Below, piece after piece: positions 36,754 to 45,976 of a stretch of DNA of 64,000 nt (position 1 is its first letter; the number at the start of each line of letters is the position of its first letter). The notes beneath the pieces were generated by a model, which ran no database searches, had not been told where the DNA came from, and worked only from the letters and a program-made list of their open reading frames with translations. This stretch comes from Amycolatopsis sp. CA-230715 (lineage in GTDB: Bacteria > Actinomycetota > Actinomycetes > Mycobacteriales > Pseudonocardiaceae): positions 1,487,501 through 1,551,500 of the forward strand of contig NZ_CP059997.1 of NCBI RefSeq assembly GCF_018736145.1, read 5' to 3'. Made by a program: the position numbers and the translations under genes.

Positions 36754-39700
36754 ATGACCACCGCGCGTGAGCTGCGGTCCTGGCTGATCGAACAGGTCGC
36801 CGAGGTCTGCGAGCTCGACGAGGACGAAGTCGACCCCGAGCTGCCGCTGGACGAGTACGGACTGTCCTCGCGGGACGCCGTGCAGCTTTCCGGCGCGCTC
36901 GAGGAACTGCTCGACCGCCCGATGCCGACGACGCTGCTGTGGGAGCACCCCACGATCGACCGGCTGGCCGCCGCGCTCACCGGCGCGGAATCCGGCCCGG
37001 CACGCGAGGATCGCGCTCCGGCGCGGCCCGCGGCGGGTGAGCCGATCGCGGTCGTCGGCGTCGGCTGCCGCCTGCCCGGTGGCGTGCACGGCGCGGACGG
37101 TTTCTGGCGGCTGCTGACCGAAGCCCGCACCGCGACCTCCGAGGTCCCGGCCGGGCGGTGGGAGCACGACGAGGCCGCCGCCGAAGCCGTCGGCACCACG
37201 CGCTGGGGCGGTTTCCTCGATGACGTCGCGGGGTTCGACGCCGAGTTCTTCGGCATCACGCCGCACGAAGCGGCCAGGATGGACCCGCAGCAGCGGATGG
37301 TGCTCGAAGTCGCGTGGGAGGCACTCGAACACGCCGGGATCGCTCCGGAATCCTTGCGCGGCAGCGAAACCGGTGTGTTCGTCGGCATCAGCGGCACCGA
37401 GTACGCCGCGCGCGCACTCGGCGATCTGTCCGAAGTGGACGCCTGGACCGGGACGGGTGGCGCGCTCTCGATCGCGGCGAACCGGCTGTCCTACGTGCTC
37501 GACCTGCGCGGCCCGAGCGTCGCGGTGGACAGCGCGTGCTCGTCTTCGCTGACCGCGGTGCACCTCGCCGTGCAGAGCCTGCGCTCGGGGGAAACCGGCG
37601 CCGCGCTCGTCGGCGGGGCGAACCTGCTGCTCGGCCCCGGCGTCACCACGTCGTTCGACGAGATGGGGATCAGCTCCGCCGACGGCCGGTGCAAGCCCTT
37701 CTCGCACGACGCCGACGGGATCGCCCGCGCCGAGGGCGCCGGAATGGTCGTGCTCAAGCGCCTTTCGGACGCCGTCGAGGCAGGCGACCGCGTGCTCGCC
37801 GTGGTCCGCGGCACCGCGGCCAACTCCGACGGCAGGTCGAACGGCCTCACCGCGCCGAATCCCGATGCGCAGGAAGAACTCCTTCGCACGGCCTGCCGCC
37901 AGGCCGGGATCGCACCGGCCGACGTCGCCTACGTCGAAGCGCACGGGACGGGCACGCTGCTCGGCGACCCGATCGAGGCGCGCGCGCTCGGCGCGGTGCT
38001 CGGTGAAGGCAGGGACGAACCGCTGCTGCTCGGTTCCGTGAAGAGCAACCTGGGGCATCTCGAAGCCGCGGCGGGGATCGCCGGGCTGATCAAGACCGTG
38101 CTCGCGCTGCACCACGGGAGGATCCCGGCGAGCCTCAACTACGCGGGCCCGAACCCGCACATCGACTTCGACCGGCTCAAACTGTCCGTTGTGGACAGTG
38201 CGCGGCCGTGGCCGGACGGCACCGCCGTCGCGGGCGTGTCCGGGTTCGGCTTCGGCGGCACGAACGCCCACGTGGTGCTCGAACAGGCCCCCGCCGCCAC
38301 TCCGCCGTCGCCCCGGCGCGCCGCGCGCGGCCGGTTCCTGCTCGGCGCGCCGTCCGCGGACCGGATCGCCGACACGGCTTCGGAACTCGCCACGTGGCTC
38401 GCTTCCGACGTCCCGCTTTCCGACGTCGAGCACTCGCTGGCGCGGCGGCTCGGCGGACGGCACCGCGCCGCCGTCGTCGCCGACGGGCGCGAAGACCTGG
38501 TCGCCGGATTGCGCGCGCTCGCCGCGGGCGCGAACTCCCCCGGCGTGATCACCGGGAAGCCCCGCCCGGCGGGCAGGCTGCCGGTGTTCGTGTTCTCCGG
38601 GCACGGTTCGCAGTGGGCGGGCATGGGCAAGCGGCTCTACGCCGAGGAACCCGTGTTCGCCGCCGCGATCGACCGGCTCGATCCCCTTCTCGCCGCCGAA
38701 AGCGGGTACTCGCTCAAGGACGACCTCCTCGGTGGTGTCGACGCGCGCACCATGGATCACGTCCAGCCGCTGCTGTTCGGCATCCAGCTCGCGCTCACCG
38801 ATCTCTGGGCCGCGTACGGCATCCAGCCAGGCGCGGTGATCGGGCATTCCTTCGGCGAAGTCTCCGCGGCGGTCGTCGCGGGCGCGATCTCCGAAGCCGA
38901 CGGCGCGAAGATCGTGTCGCTGCGCTCGCGCCTGCTGGCCTCCCTCGCCGGCGACGGCGCGATGGCGCTGCTCGAACTCGGCGCCGAAGAAGCGGGCGAG
39001 CTCGTCGACGGACTGTCCGATGTGGACGTCGCGGTGCTGTCCGCGCCGAAGGAGACCGTGATCGCGGGGCGCGCGGACGAGGTGCGGCGCATCGTGTCCG
39101 ATGTGGACTCGCGAGGGCTGCTGGCGAAACTGGTCAAGCTGGACGTCGCCGCGCACTCCCCCATCGTCGACCGCGTCACCGGCACGCTCGTGGAGGGGCT
39201 GATCGGCATCCGCGCGGACGAGCCCGCGCTGGACTTCTACAGCACCGCCGAGGCCGACCCGCGCGGCGTGCCCGCCTTCGACCCCGAGTACTGGGCGGCC
39301 AACCTCCGCCGCCCGGTCCGGTTCTCCGGTGCCGTGGCCGCGGCGGCCGAGGACGGCTACGACACCTTCGTCGAGATCTCGCCGCACCCGGTGCTGCGGC
39401 ACGCGCTGACCGGGAACCTCGGCGGGCCGGGTGCGCTGGTACTCGCCAGCGGCAGCAACTCCGACGACGAGACCACCCACTTCCACACGCAGCTCGCGGC
39501 GATCGAACTCGCCGGTGGCGTGCGCGTGGCACGCGGCGGCGCGGTCACCGACGTGCCCGCGACGCCGTGGCGGCACGTCCGGCACTGGCTGCCGCAACCG
39601 GCACCCGCCGCGCCGGCCGCGTCCACTTCGGACACCCACCCGCTGCTGGGCACCGCGATCGACCTGCCGGACGAACCGAAGCTGGTGTGGCAGGCCGAAC

Positions 39701-42700
39701 TGGACCACACCGCGCTGCCGTGGCTGCCCGACTACCGCTGGGACGGCAGGGCCGCGCTGGCCCCGTCCGCGTACCTGGAGCTGGCGAACGCGGCGGGCAG
39801 GACGGCCTTCGCGGTGTCGGCGGACCGGGTACTGGTCCGCGGCCTCGCGCTGCTGGACACGCTGCCGCTCGGCGAGTCGACCTCGGTGACCACCACGGTG
39901 GTCGCGGACACCGGCGAATTCCGCGTGCACGGCAGGGCCGACGGCGCGCCGTGGCGGCTGCTGGCCACCGCGGAGCTGTCCGTGCTCGCCGAAACCGCGC
40001 TCGCCCCTCCGGTGTCCGAAGTGGACGACCGCGACCTGGTCCGCCGCACCGGAGCCGATCCCGCGCCGCGGACGCCCGCCTACGGGCCTTCGTTCGCGAC
40101 GATCGGCGCGATCCGCGTCGCCACCGGCCGCGGCCTTCGCGCGGTGGCCGAAGTGGACGTCCCCGAAGGACTCGGCGCCGAGCTGCGCTTGCACCCGGCG
40201 CTCGTCGACCCGTGTCTGCGCCTGTTCACCTTGGCGCTGAACGACAACGACTCGGTCCTGGTGCCCGTTTCGCTCGGCACGGTCCGCGTCTACGGCGATC
40301 CGGCGCGCGCGTCCTCGGCGCGGATCGCGGTGACCACCACCGCCGACGGCGGTCACGTCGGCGATCTGCACCTCGTCGACCCGGACGGCGTGGTGGTGCT
40401 CGAGATCGGCGAGATCGCACTGCGCAGGGCGAACCCGGACGAGCTGCTCGCACCGGTCTCCGAACGGCTCGTCGAGCCGCGCTGGCGGCTCGACCCGCTG
40501 CCCGCGCGGAGCAGGCCGCGCGGTCGCGTCGTGCTCCTGAGCGCGGGCGGGCACGAGCTGACGGACCCGCTCGCCGATACCGGCGCCGAGGTGACGTCGA
40601 TCGACTACCGCGACGAACAGGCCATCCGCGAGGTGATCGCGGCCGACGGCGATCTGAACCTGCTTTTCCTGCAACCCACTGATAGCACGGGACTTGACGC
40701 GCTCGCCGCGGCGGAACGCGCGGTGCTCGCGGTGTCCGACACCGTCCGGCTCCTCGCCGAGCGCACCGCGCGCGGGCACGCCCGGATCTTCGTCGTGACC
40801 ACCGGCGCCGCCGCCGTGCGCGACGGCGAGCCGGTCGAGCCCGCGTTCGCCGCGCAGCGCGGGCTCGTGCGCATGTTCGCCTACCTGCACCCGGAACTGC
40901 GGACCACGATCGTCGACGTGGCACCGGAAATGCCGGGCGGTGCACTGGCGGGCGCGTTGCTCGCCGAACTGGCCTCCGGCACCGACGACGAGGTCGCGCT
41001 GCGCCGCGACGGCCGGTACACCCGGCGGCTCGACTGGGCCTCGCTGCCGTCGCCGCGCACCGCCGCGGTTCCGGTCGTCCGCACCGACGGTGCCTACGTG
41101 ATCACCGGCGGGCTCGGCGGGCTCGGCATCCGCCTCGCGGAATGGCTCGCGGGCAAGGGCGCCGCGCGGATCGTCCTCAATGGACGGTCCAAGCCGAGTG
41201 CCGCCGCGGCCGAGGCGATCGCCGGGATGCCGGGTGAGGTGCGCGTGGTGCTCGGCGACCTCGCGGAACCGGGCGTGGCCGAGCGGCTCGCCGGGGCCGC
41301 AACCGAAGGCGGCGTCCCGCTGCGCGGGGTGCTGCACGCCGCGGCGGTCTTCGGCGACCACACCGACGGCAAGCTGCTCGACGCCGATTCCCTGCACCGC
41401 ACCTGGCTCCCGAAGGCGCACGGCGGCTGGCGGCTGCACGAAGCGACCAAACAGGACACTCTCGACTGGTGGGTCGGGTTCTCGTCCGCCTCGACGACGC
41501 CCGGTCTTCCCGGCCAGCCCGCGTATTCGACCGCGAACGCCTACCTCGACGCGCTGGTCGAGCACCGGCGCTCGGCGGGGTTGCCCGCGACCTCGGTCGT
41601 CTGGGGCACCTGGGCCGAAATCGGCGCGGCCGCGGATCTCGAAGTGCCGTGGATGCGCGCGATCGAGCCGTCCGAGGGGCTCGACGCGCTCGCCACCGTG
41701 ATCGGCGAAGGCAGGCCGACGACCGGTGCGATGCGGCTGGCCACGCGCAGGCTGCTGGAAGCCTTCCCGCACCTCGCGGAGGTCCCGTTCTTCGGAGTGC
41801 TGCTCGCCGGTGAGGCGTCGGCGGCGGCCGAGGACGAACGTCCCCTTTCCGAGCGGCTGGCCGGACTGTCCACAGCGGACGCCCACGACGCGGTGTCACG
41901 GCAGCTGCGGACCAGGGTCGCGAGCGTGCTCGGCTACGCGGCGGAATCGCTGGACGTGACCGCGCCGCTGCCCGCGCTCGGGGTCGACTCCCTGCTCGCG
42001 GTGCGCATCCGCAACGCCGTGCAGCACGATTTCGACCGCGCGATGCCGGTGTCGCTCCTGTTGCGCGGCGCGAACGTGCTGGAAACCGAGCACTGGCTGC
42101 TCGGCGAACTGGGGCTCGAGGGCGCGGAGGCCCCCGCGCGGACGACCAAGGTCGGGCCGAGGGACGCGGCCGAACGGCTCGTGTCCACCGCGTGGGCCGA
42201 CGTGCTCGGCCGGGAACACGGTGTCACCGCGGACTTCTACGCCGAGGGCGGCGTCCGCGAGCAGGCCGAAGCGGTGACCGCGCTGCTGAGCGAGCGCAGC
42301 GGCCGCGAGCTGACCGTCTCGGAGCTGTTCGAGCACCCCACGATCGAGCGGATGGCGGTGCACCTGCGCGACGAAGAGACCGAAGGGCGCCCCGTCCGTC
42401 CACTGCGGACACGGGGCGACCAGAACCCGCTGTTCTTCTTCCACCCCGGCGGCGGTGACACCGCGGTGTACCGCCAGCTCGTCGGCCTGCTCGACGAAGA
42501 CATCCCGGCGTACGGCTTCGACCGCGTCGATGGGCTGGTCTCGGTCGAGGAGCGGGTGGAGCGGTACCTGCCGGAGCTGCGGAAGATCCAGCCGCACGGA
42601 CCATACCGGCTGGCGGGCTGGTCGTTCGGCGGGTTCATCGCGTTCGACATGGCGCAGCGGCTGCGGGCCGAGGGCGAAGAGGTCGAGCTGCTCGCCATGA

Positions 42701-43230
42701 TCGACTCGATCCTCCCGCTCACCGGCGACACCGGACTGTCCGATGTGGACCTGATGAAGAAGCGGCTGGAGCGCTTCGAGGAGTTCCTCGAATCCAGTTA
42801 CGGCAAGCGGATCGACCTCCCGTTCGACCGGCTGGCCCGGCTCGGCGTCGAGGACCAGGCGCAGCTGCTGGTCGACACGATGCGCGCGGAAGGCCTCGTC
42901 AACGGCGAGGTCAGCGAGGCGATCCTGCACCACCAGCGGACCTCCTTCGTGGACGCGCGGGCGCTCGAGTTCTACCGGCCGGACCGCTACGACGGGCCGC
43001 TGGTGTTCTTCAGCGCCGCGGACCAGGTGCCGGGCGGCCTGCGGGACCACCGCTTCGACCGCACGGACGACGCGCGGGGCTGGGACGCGGTGTGCCCCGC
43101 GCTCGACGTGATCGTGGTTCCTGGCCACCACCTGTCGCTGCTGGATCCGCCCAATGTGGACCACATCGCCGCACGGCTCACCGAGCTGCTCTCGGCCGGT
43201 GCGCCGGTCGGCGCGGGGAGCGGCACGTGA
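36754..43230 (+). CDS. Pks13-like type I polyketide synthase (ACP-KS-AT-DH*-KR-ACP-ACP*-TE)
   Basis: The domains of this 2158-aa protein are read in order. ACP1 has its Ser in YGLSSRDAVQL (about 39-45). KS spans about 95-510, with Cys near 262 in DSACSSSL and His in EAHGTGT and KSNLGH. AT spans about 611-890, with Ser in GHSFGEVSAA near 698 and a VAAHSP specificity motif. A DH fold covers about 962-1230. KR spans about 1440-1610 (GGLGGLG; Ser and Tyr in FSSAS...PAYSTAN). ACP2 has its Ser in LGVDSLLA near 1746. A carrier-like domain near 1833 has GGVREQA in place of the Ser motif. TE runs from about 1890 (GWSFGG near 1956; His in PGHHLSLL near 2124). The DH is probably inactive: the catalytic His position reads LPDYRWDG. 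Domain edges resemble mycolate synthase Pks13, with KR added. Confidence 0.88.
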   Translation: MTTARELRSWLIEQVAEVCELDEDEVDPELPLDEYGLSSRDAVQLSGALEELLDRPMPTTLLWEHPTIDRLAAALTGAESGPAREDRAPARPAAGEPIAVVGVGCRLPGGVHGADGFWRLLTEARTATSEVPAGRWEHDEAAAEAVGTTRWGGFLDDVAGFDAEFFGITPHEAARMDPQQRMVLEVAWEALEHAGIAPESLRGSETGVFVGISGTEYAARALGDLSEVDAWTGTGGALSIAANRLSYVLDLRGPSVAVDSACSSSLTAVHLAVQSLRSGETGAALVGGANLLLGPGVTTSFDEMGISSADGRCKPFSHDADGIARAEGAGMVVLKRLSDAVEAGDRVLAVVRGTAANSDGRSNGLTAPNPDAQEELLRTACRQAGIAPADVAYVEAHGTGTLLGDPIEARALGAVLGEGRDEPLLLGSVKSNLGHLEAAAGIAGLIKTVLALHHGRIPASLNYAGPNPHIDFDRLKLSVVDSARPWPDGTAVAGVSGFGFGGTNAHVVLEQAPAATPPSPRRAARGRFLLGAPSADRIADTASELATWLASDVPLSDVEHSLARRLGGRHRAAVVADGREDLVAGLRALAAGANSPGVITGKPRPAGRLPVFVFSGHGSQWAGMGKRLYAEEPVFAAAIDRLDPLLAAESGYSLKDDLLGGVDARTMDHVQPLLFGIQLALTDLWAAYGIQPGAVIGHSFGEVSAAVVAGAISEADGAKIVSLRSRLLASLAGDGAMALLELGAEEAGELVDGLSDVDVAVLSAPKETVIAGRADEVRRIVSDVDSRGLLAKLVKLDVAAHSPIVDRVTGTLVEGLIGIRADEPALDFYSTAEADPRGVPAFDPEYWAANLRRPVRFSGAVAAAAEDGYDTFVEISPHPVLRHALTGNLGGPGALVLASGSNSDDETTHFHTQLAAIELAGGVRVARGGAVTDVPATPWRHVRHWLPQPAPAAPAASTSDTHPLLGTAIDLPDEPKLVWQAELDHTALPWLPDYRWDGRAALAPSAYLELANAAGRTAFAVSADRVLVRGLALLDTLPLGESTSVTTTVVADTGEFRVHGRADGAPWRLLATAELSVLAETALAPPVSEVDDRDLVRRTGADPAPRTPAYGPSFATIGAIRVATGRGLRAVAEVDVPEGLGAELRLHPALVDPCLRLFTLALNDNDSVLVPVSLGTVRVYGDPARASSARIAVTTTADGGHVGDLHLVDPDGVVVLEIGEIALRRANPDELLAPVSERLVEPRWRLDPLPARSRPRGRVVLLSAGGHELTDPLADTGAEVTSIDYRDEQAIREVIAADGDLNLLFLQPTDSTGLDALAAAERAVLAVSDTVRLLAERTARGHARIFVVTTGAAAVRDGEPVEPAFAAQRGLVRMFAYLHPELRTTIVDVAPEMPGGALAGALLAELASGTDDEVALRRDGRYTRRLDWASLPSPRTAAVPVVRTDGAYVITGGLGGLGIRLAEWLAGKGAARIVLNGRSKPSAAAAEAIAGMPGEVRVVLGDLAEPGVAERLAGAATEGGVPLRGVLHAAAVFGDHTDGKLLDADSLHRTWLPKAHGGWRLHEATKQDTLDWWVGFSSASTTPGLPGQPAYSTANAYLDALVEHRRSAGLPATSVVWGTWAEIGAAADLEVPWMRAIEPSEGLDALATVIGEGRPTTGAMRLATRRLLEAFPHLAEVPFFGVLLAGEASAAAEDERPLSERLAGLSTADAHDAVSRQLRTRVASVLGYAAESLDVTAPLPALGVDSLLAVRIRNAVQHDFDRAMPVSLLLRGANVLETEHWLLGELGLEGAEAPARTTKVGPRDAAERLVSTAWADVLGREHGVTADFYAEGGVREQAEAVTALLSERSGRELTVSELFEHPTIERMAVHLRDEETEGRPVRPLRTRGDQNPLFFFHPGGGDTAVYRQLVGLLDEDIPAYGFDRVDGLVSVEERVERYLPELRKIQPHGPYRLAGWSFGGFIAFDMAQRLRAEGEEVELLAMIDSILPLTGDTGLSDVDLMKKRLERFEEFLESSYGKRIDLPFDRLARLGVEDQAQLLVDTMRAEGLVNGEVSEAILHHQRTSFVDARALEFYRPDRYDGPLVFFSAADQVPGGLRDHRFDRTDDARGWDAVCPALDVIVVPGHHLSLLDPPNVDHIAARLTELLSAGAPVGAGSGT

Positions 43231-44102
43231 GGAGACTGTCCGTTGTAGACAGCAGGACGGGTGAGGGCGGCGAGCTGCTGCTGACGCTGCGCTCCCCCGC
43301 ACTCGGCAGGGAATGCGGCGTCACGCTGCTCACCCCGGACGGCTGGACGCCGTCGCGGAAGTACCCGCTGCTGTACTTCTTCCACGGCTCGTCGGACGTG
43401 CGCTCGTCGGTGGTGGAGCGGACCGCGCTGCGGTCGCTGGCCGCGAAGTCGGACGTGCTGGTGGCGTTGCCCGACGGTGGCCGGATGGGCTTCTACACCG
43501 ACTGGCGGGTGCCCGACCGCGAAGGCACCGTCCCGAAGTGGGAGACCTTCCACCTCGGCGAGCTGCTTCCCTTGCTGGAAGCCGAATACGGCGCCTCCGA
43601 CGTGCGCATGGCGGCGGGGCTCTCGATGGGCGGCTACGGCGCGCTGCGGTACACCATGCGGCATCCCGGCCTGTTCCACGCCGCCGCTTCGCTGAGCGGT
43701 TTCACCCACCTCACGCGTCGTGGCACGGCCGCGCTGCTGGGCACGCTCGCGGTGCGCGAGGGGATGCGGCCCGGCCGGATCTGGGGCCCTCGCCGCTACG
43801 CCGCGGAAAGCTGGGCGGCCAACGACCCGCACCTGCACGCCGAAAGGTTCGCGGGCACCGAGGTCTACGTCGCGGCGGGCAACGGAAAGCGCGTGCCAGG
43901 CGAGGAGTTCGTCGCCGGGATGGAACTCGTCGAACGGTTCGTCCGCGGCATGGCCGACGACCTGGTGGACACCCTCCGCGCGGCCGGGGCGCACGTCACC
44001 ACCGATCTCGGCCCCGGCATCCACTTCTGGACGACCTTCGCCCGCGAAATCGACAACCTGTGGCCGTACGTGGAAAAGAACCTGCTCAGCGAACGCCCTT
44101 GA
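43227..44102 (+). CDS. Esterase D / antigen-85 family alpha/beta-hydrolase
   Basis: The 291-aa protein belongs to the PF00756 esterase family, which includes mycolyltransferases. It shows YPLLYFFHGSSDVRSSV near residue 40, the nucleophile elbow AAGLSMGGYGALR near 130 and a C-terminal His in DLGPGIHFWTTF near 265. GTG 43227 overlaps the PKS stop (GTGA). There is no signal peptide, unlike antigen 85, so it should act in the cytoplasm. It may release, hydrolyse or transfer the PKS-bound acyl product. Confidence 0.8.
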   Translation: MRRLSVVDSRTGEGGELLLTLRSPALGRECGVTLLTPDGWTPSRKYPLLYFFHGSSDVRSSVVERTALRSLAAKSDVLVALPDGGRMGFYTDWRVPDREGTVPKWETFHLGELLPLLEAEYGASDVRMAAGLSMGGYGALRYTMRHPGLFHAAASLSGFTHLTRRGTAALLGTLAVREGMRPGRIWGPRRYAAESWAANDPHLHAERFAGTEVYVAAGNGKRVPGEEFVAGMELVERFVRGMADDLVDTLRAAGAHVTTDLGPGIHFWTTFAREIDNLWPYVEKNLLSERP

Positions 44103-45321
44103 TCGGCCGCACCAGCACCGCGCCCGCCAGCGCGATCGCACCCGCGATCAGGTACAGCACGGTGTAGCTCGACACCGCCGCGATCACCGCGCCCGCGATC
44201 AACGGCGCGAACGCCTGCGACGCCGTGTTCGCGATGTTGATCACGCCGAGGTCCTTCGCGCGCTCCTTCGCCACCGGCAGCACCTGCGTGATCAACGCGT
44301 TGTCGATCGCCGCGTAGACCCCGTAGCCCAGCCCGAGGATCCCGGCCGCCACCATGGCCGCGACCCAGCTGTGCCAGACCGCGAGCACCAGCATCGCCAG
44401 CGCGATCACGCACGACGAGGTGGTCACGAAGACTTTCCGCTTGCCGCTGCGGTCGGACAGCTTGCCCGCGATGACGCTGGTGAGCAGAATCCCGGCGGTG
44501 TAGATGATCGTGAGTACGAAGACGCCACCCGCGGGATCGTCGAGCTGCACGTCGTCGCGCAGGAAGTACAGCAGGTACAGCGTCGCGATCGAGTTCGCGA
44601 GCTGGATCGCCAGCCGGGACACCGCGGCCCAGCCGAAGTCGGGGTACTGGCGGAGGTCGATCTTGAACCCGGCGAGGAACCGCTTGAGCACGAACGGTTC
44701 CGCCTCCGCGGCGGGCAGCGGATCGTCCGATGTGGTCAGTACGAACGGCACCGTGCAGGCCAGCAGCAACCCGGCCAGCAGCAGGTACCCCGCCGTCTGC
44801 CCGGACACCACCTGCGTCACGAGCAGCACGCCGAGCACGAGCCCGACCGGTGTCGCCAGGCCGAGGAACGCCGACACCAGCCCGCGCTGCGCGACGGGCA
44901 CCCGGTCCGGCACCGTCGCGCTCAGGCCCGAGAAGAGCGTGTTCTGGGCGGCCTGCGCGACCACCCAGCACAGGGCCACCCCCAGCACGGTCGCCTGCGC
45001 CGACTGCACGGCGAGCGCCACCGCCGCGACCAGCGCGCCCCCGATGATCCACGGACGACGGCGGCCGAGCCGCGACGTCGTCCGGTCCGACAACGCCCCG
45101 GTCACCGGCGCGGCCACGATGGACGCCACCGCCGCCGCGGCCGTCACCCACGCGAGACTGGTCTCCTTGCCGCCCGCGTCGATCCGCTCGATCTGCAGCG
45201 GCAGCAGCACCTGGATCGGCGTCACCACCACGATCCAGAACCCGAGCACGGCGGTGGAAAGCGCGGCGATCCAGCGCCCGGTGACGGGCTCGGTCGGTTC
45301 GGTGAGTACCCCCGCTGTCAT
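44086..45321 (-). CDS. MFS transporter (sugar-type, SLC45/GPH-like)
   Basis: The 411-aa protein has 12 predicted membrane segments. Its loop 2-3 motif ALSDRTTSRLGRRRPWIIGG is typical of sugar:proton symporter-like MFS proteins, and a related IAGKLSDRSGKRKVFV occurs at loop 8-9. Substrate is unknown. The 3' end overlaps the esterase gene by 17 nt, tail to tail. ATG 45321 is probably leaderless: TACTCT ends 7 nt upstream and no ribosome site is present. Confidence 0.82.
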   Translation of the reverse strand: MTAGVLTEPTEPVTGRWIAALSTAVLGFWIVVVTPIQVLLPLQIERIDAGGKETSLAWVTAAAAVASIVAAPVTGALSDRTTSRLGRRRPWIIGGALVAAVALAVQSAQATVLGVALCWVVAQAAQNTLFSGLSATVPDRVPVAQRGLVSAFLGLATPVGLVLGVLLVTQVVSGQTAGYLLLAGLLLACTVPFVLTTSDDPLPAAEAEPFVLKRFLAGFKIDLRQYPDFGWAAVSRLAIQLANSIATLYLLYFLRDDVQLDDPAGGVFVLTIIYTAGILLTSVIAGKLSDRSGKRKVFVTTSSCVIALAMLVLAVWHSWVAAMVAAGILGLGYGVYAAIDNALITQVLPVAKERAKDLGVINIANTASQAFAPLIAGAVIAAVSSYTVLYLIAGAIALAGAVLVRPIKGVR

Positions 45322-45328
45322 GGCAGGG

Positions 45329-45334
45329 AGAGTA
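45329..45334 (-). promoter_or_regulatory. -10 hexamer for a leaderless MFS transcript
   Basis: TACTCT on the minus strand is separated by 7 nt from the ATG at 45321. This TANNNT-plus-7 arrangement is typical of leaderless actinobacterial mRNAs. Confidence 0.5.
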
Positions 45335-45451
45335 CCCGGACCACGGGGGTTCCGGGTGGCCCGGCGGGACAAGGTTCGGTGGCCGTTTCACAGTTCACCC
45401 GTCGCCGGGCGGCGGTCACCGACGTCTGCTGTCGCAGGATTTATCGCCGTG

Positions 45452-45976
45452 TTACGAATCGGCGGCTCCGTTCTTCTGAGAACATGGTGATGTCGTCATT
45501 AGATACGCCTGACCGAGGTCGTTGACTTGAAGTGCCATGCTATATCCAGCCTTGTCGACAGCTCGAACAAAGTCCGGCTTAGAGCCATCATTATCGACCG
45601 CAAAGCCGTTCCTCTGCCACCACTGCTTCAACGACTCCTTGTAGTCGTTCAGCTGTTCCTTCGATATTCCGGAAAGCTGGTAACTGACCGTGGCGTTACG
45701 AAGTGTCTTCGATGGGCTACCATCTGGATTTGAACACGGAAAATCGTAGTCTTTGTCCGGATTGGTGAAATTTGCTTGCGGATATGCTTGCTGGCGCGCG
45801 GACTCAGTCAGTTCATCAACTCGCTTGACAGCCTCGGCCAGGGTTATTTTACTTGCCATGTCACCTCCCTGGGAATTGCCGCCTTGGCCACACCCTGACA
45901 TCAAAAGGCTCAGCAGGACGCCAAGCGCCAAAGGCGCAGCTACGACTCGAACATGTGGCCGCTTGGTCATACTCAT
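45452..45976 (-). CDS. Small lipoprotein of the T7SS-substrate operon
   Basis: The 174-aa protein has a signal peptide ending in a lipobox (LLMSGC, Cys near residue 29). A soluble domain follows with two further Cys (FPCSNPDG and TTSPCSQ) that could form a disulfide. I do not recognise the family; the size and Cys pattern recall DUF3558-like exported lipoproteins. Its ATG overlaps the stop of the split DUF1023 gene by 4 nt. Base composition is markedly less GC-rich than most of the window. The upstream insertion may reduce its expression. Confidence 0.7.
   Translation of the reverse strand: MSMTKRPHVRVVAAPLALGVLLSLLMSGCGQGGNSQGGDMASKITLAEAVKRVDELTESARQQAYPQANFTNPDKDYDFPCSNPDGSPSKTLRNATVSYQLSGISKEQLNDYKESLKQWWQRNGFAVDNDGSKPDFVRAVDKAGYSMALQVNDLGQAYLMTTSPCSQKNGAADS

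Noticed and set aside
36745..41886. A 1713-codon open frame on the minus strand
   Set aside because: It is fully antisense to the PKS gene, has the Arg/His/Asp-rich composition of a GC-rich shadow frame and no domain. It results from third-position GC bias.
43227..44102. A secreted mycolyltransferase
   Set aside because: No signal peptide can be found at or upstream of the start, so export as in antigen 85 is not supported.
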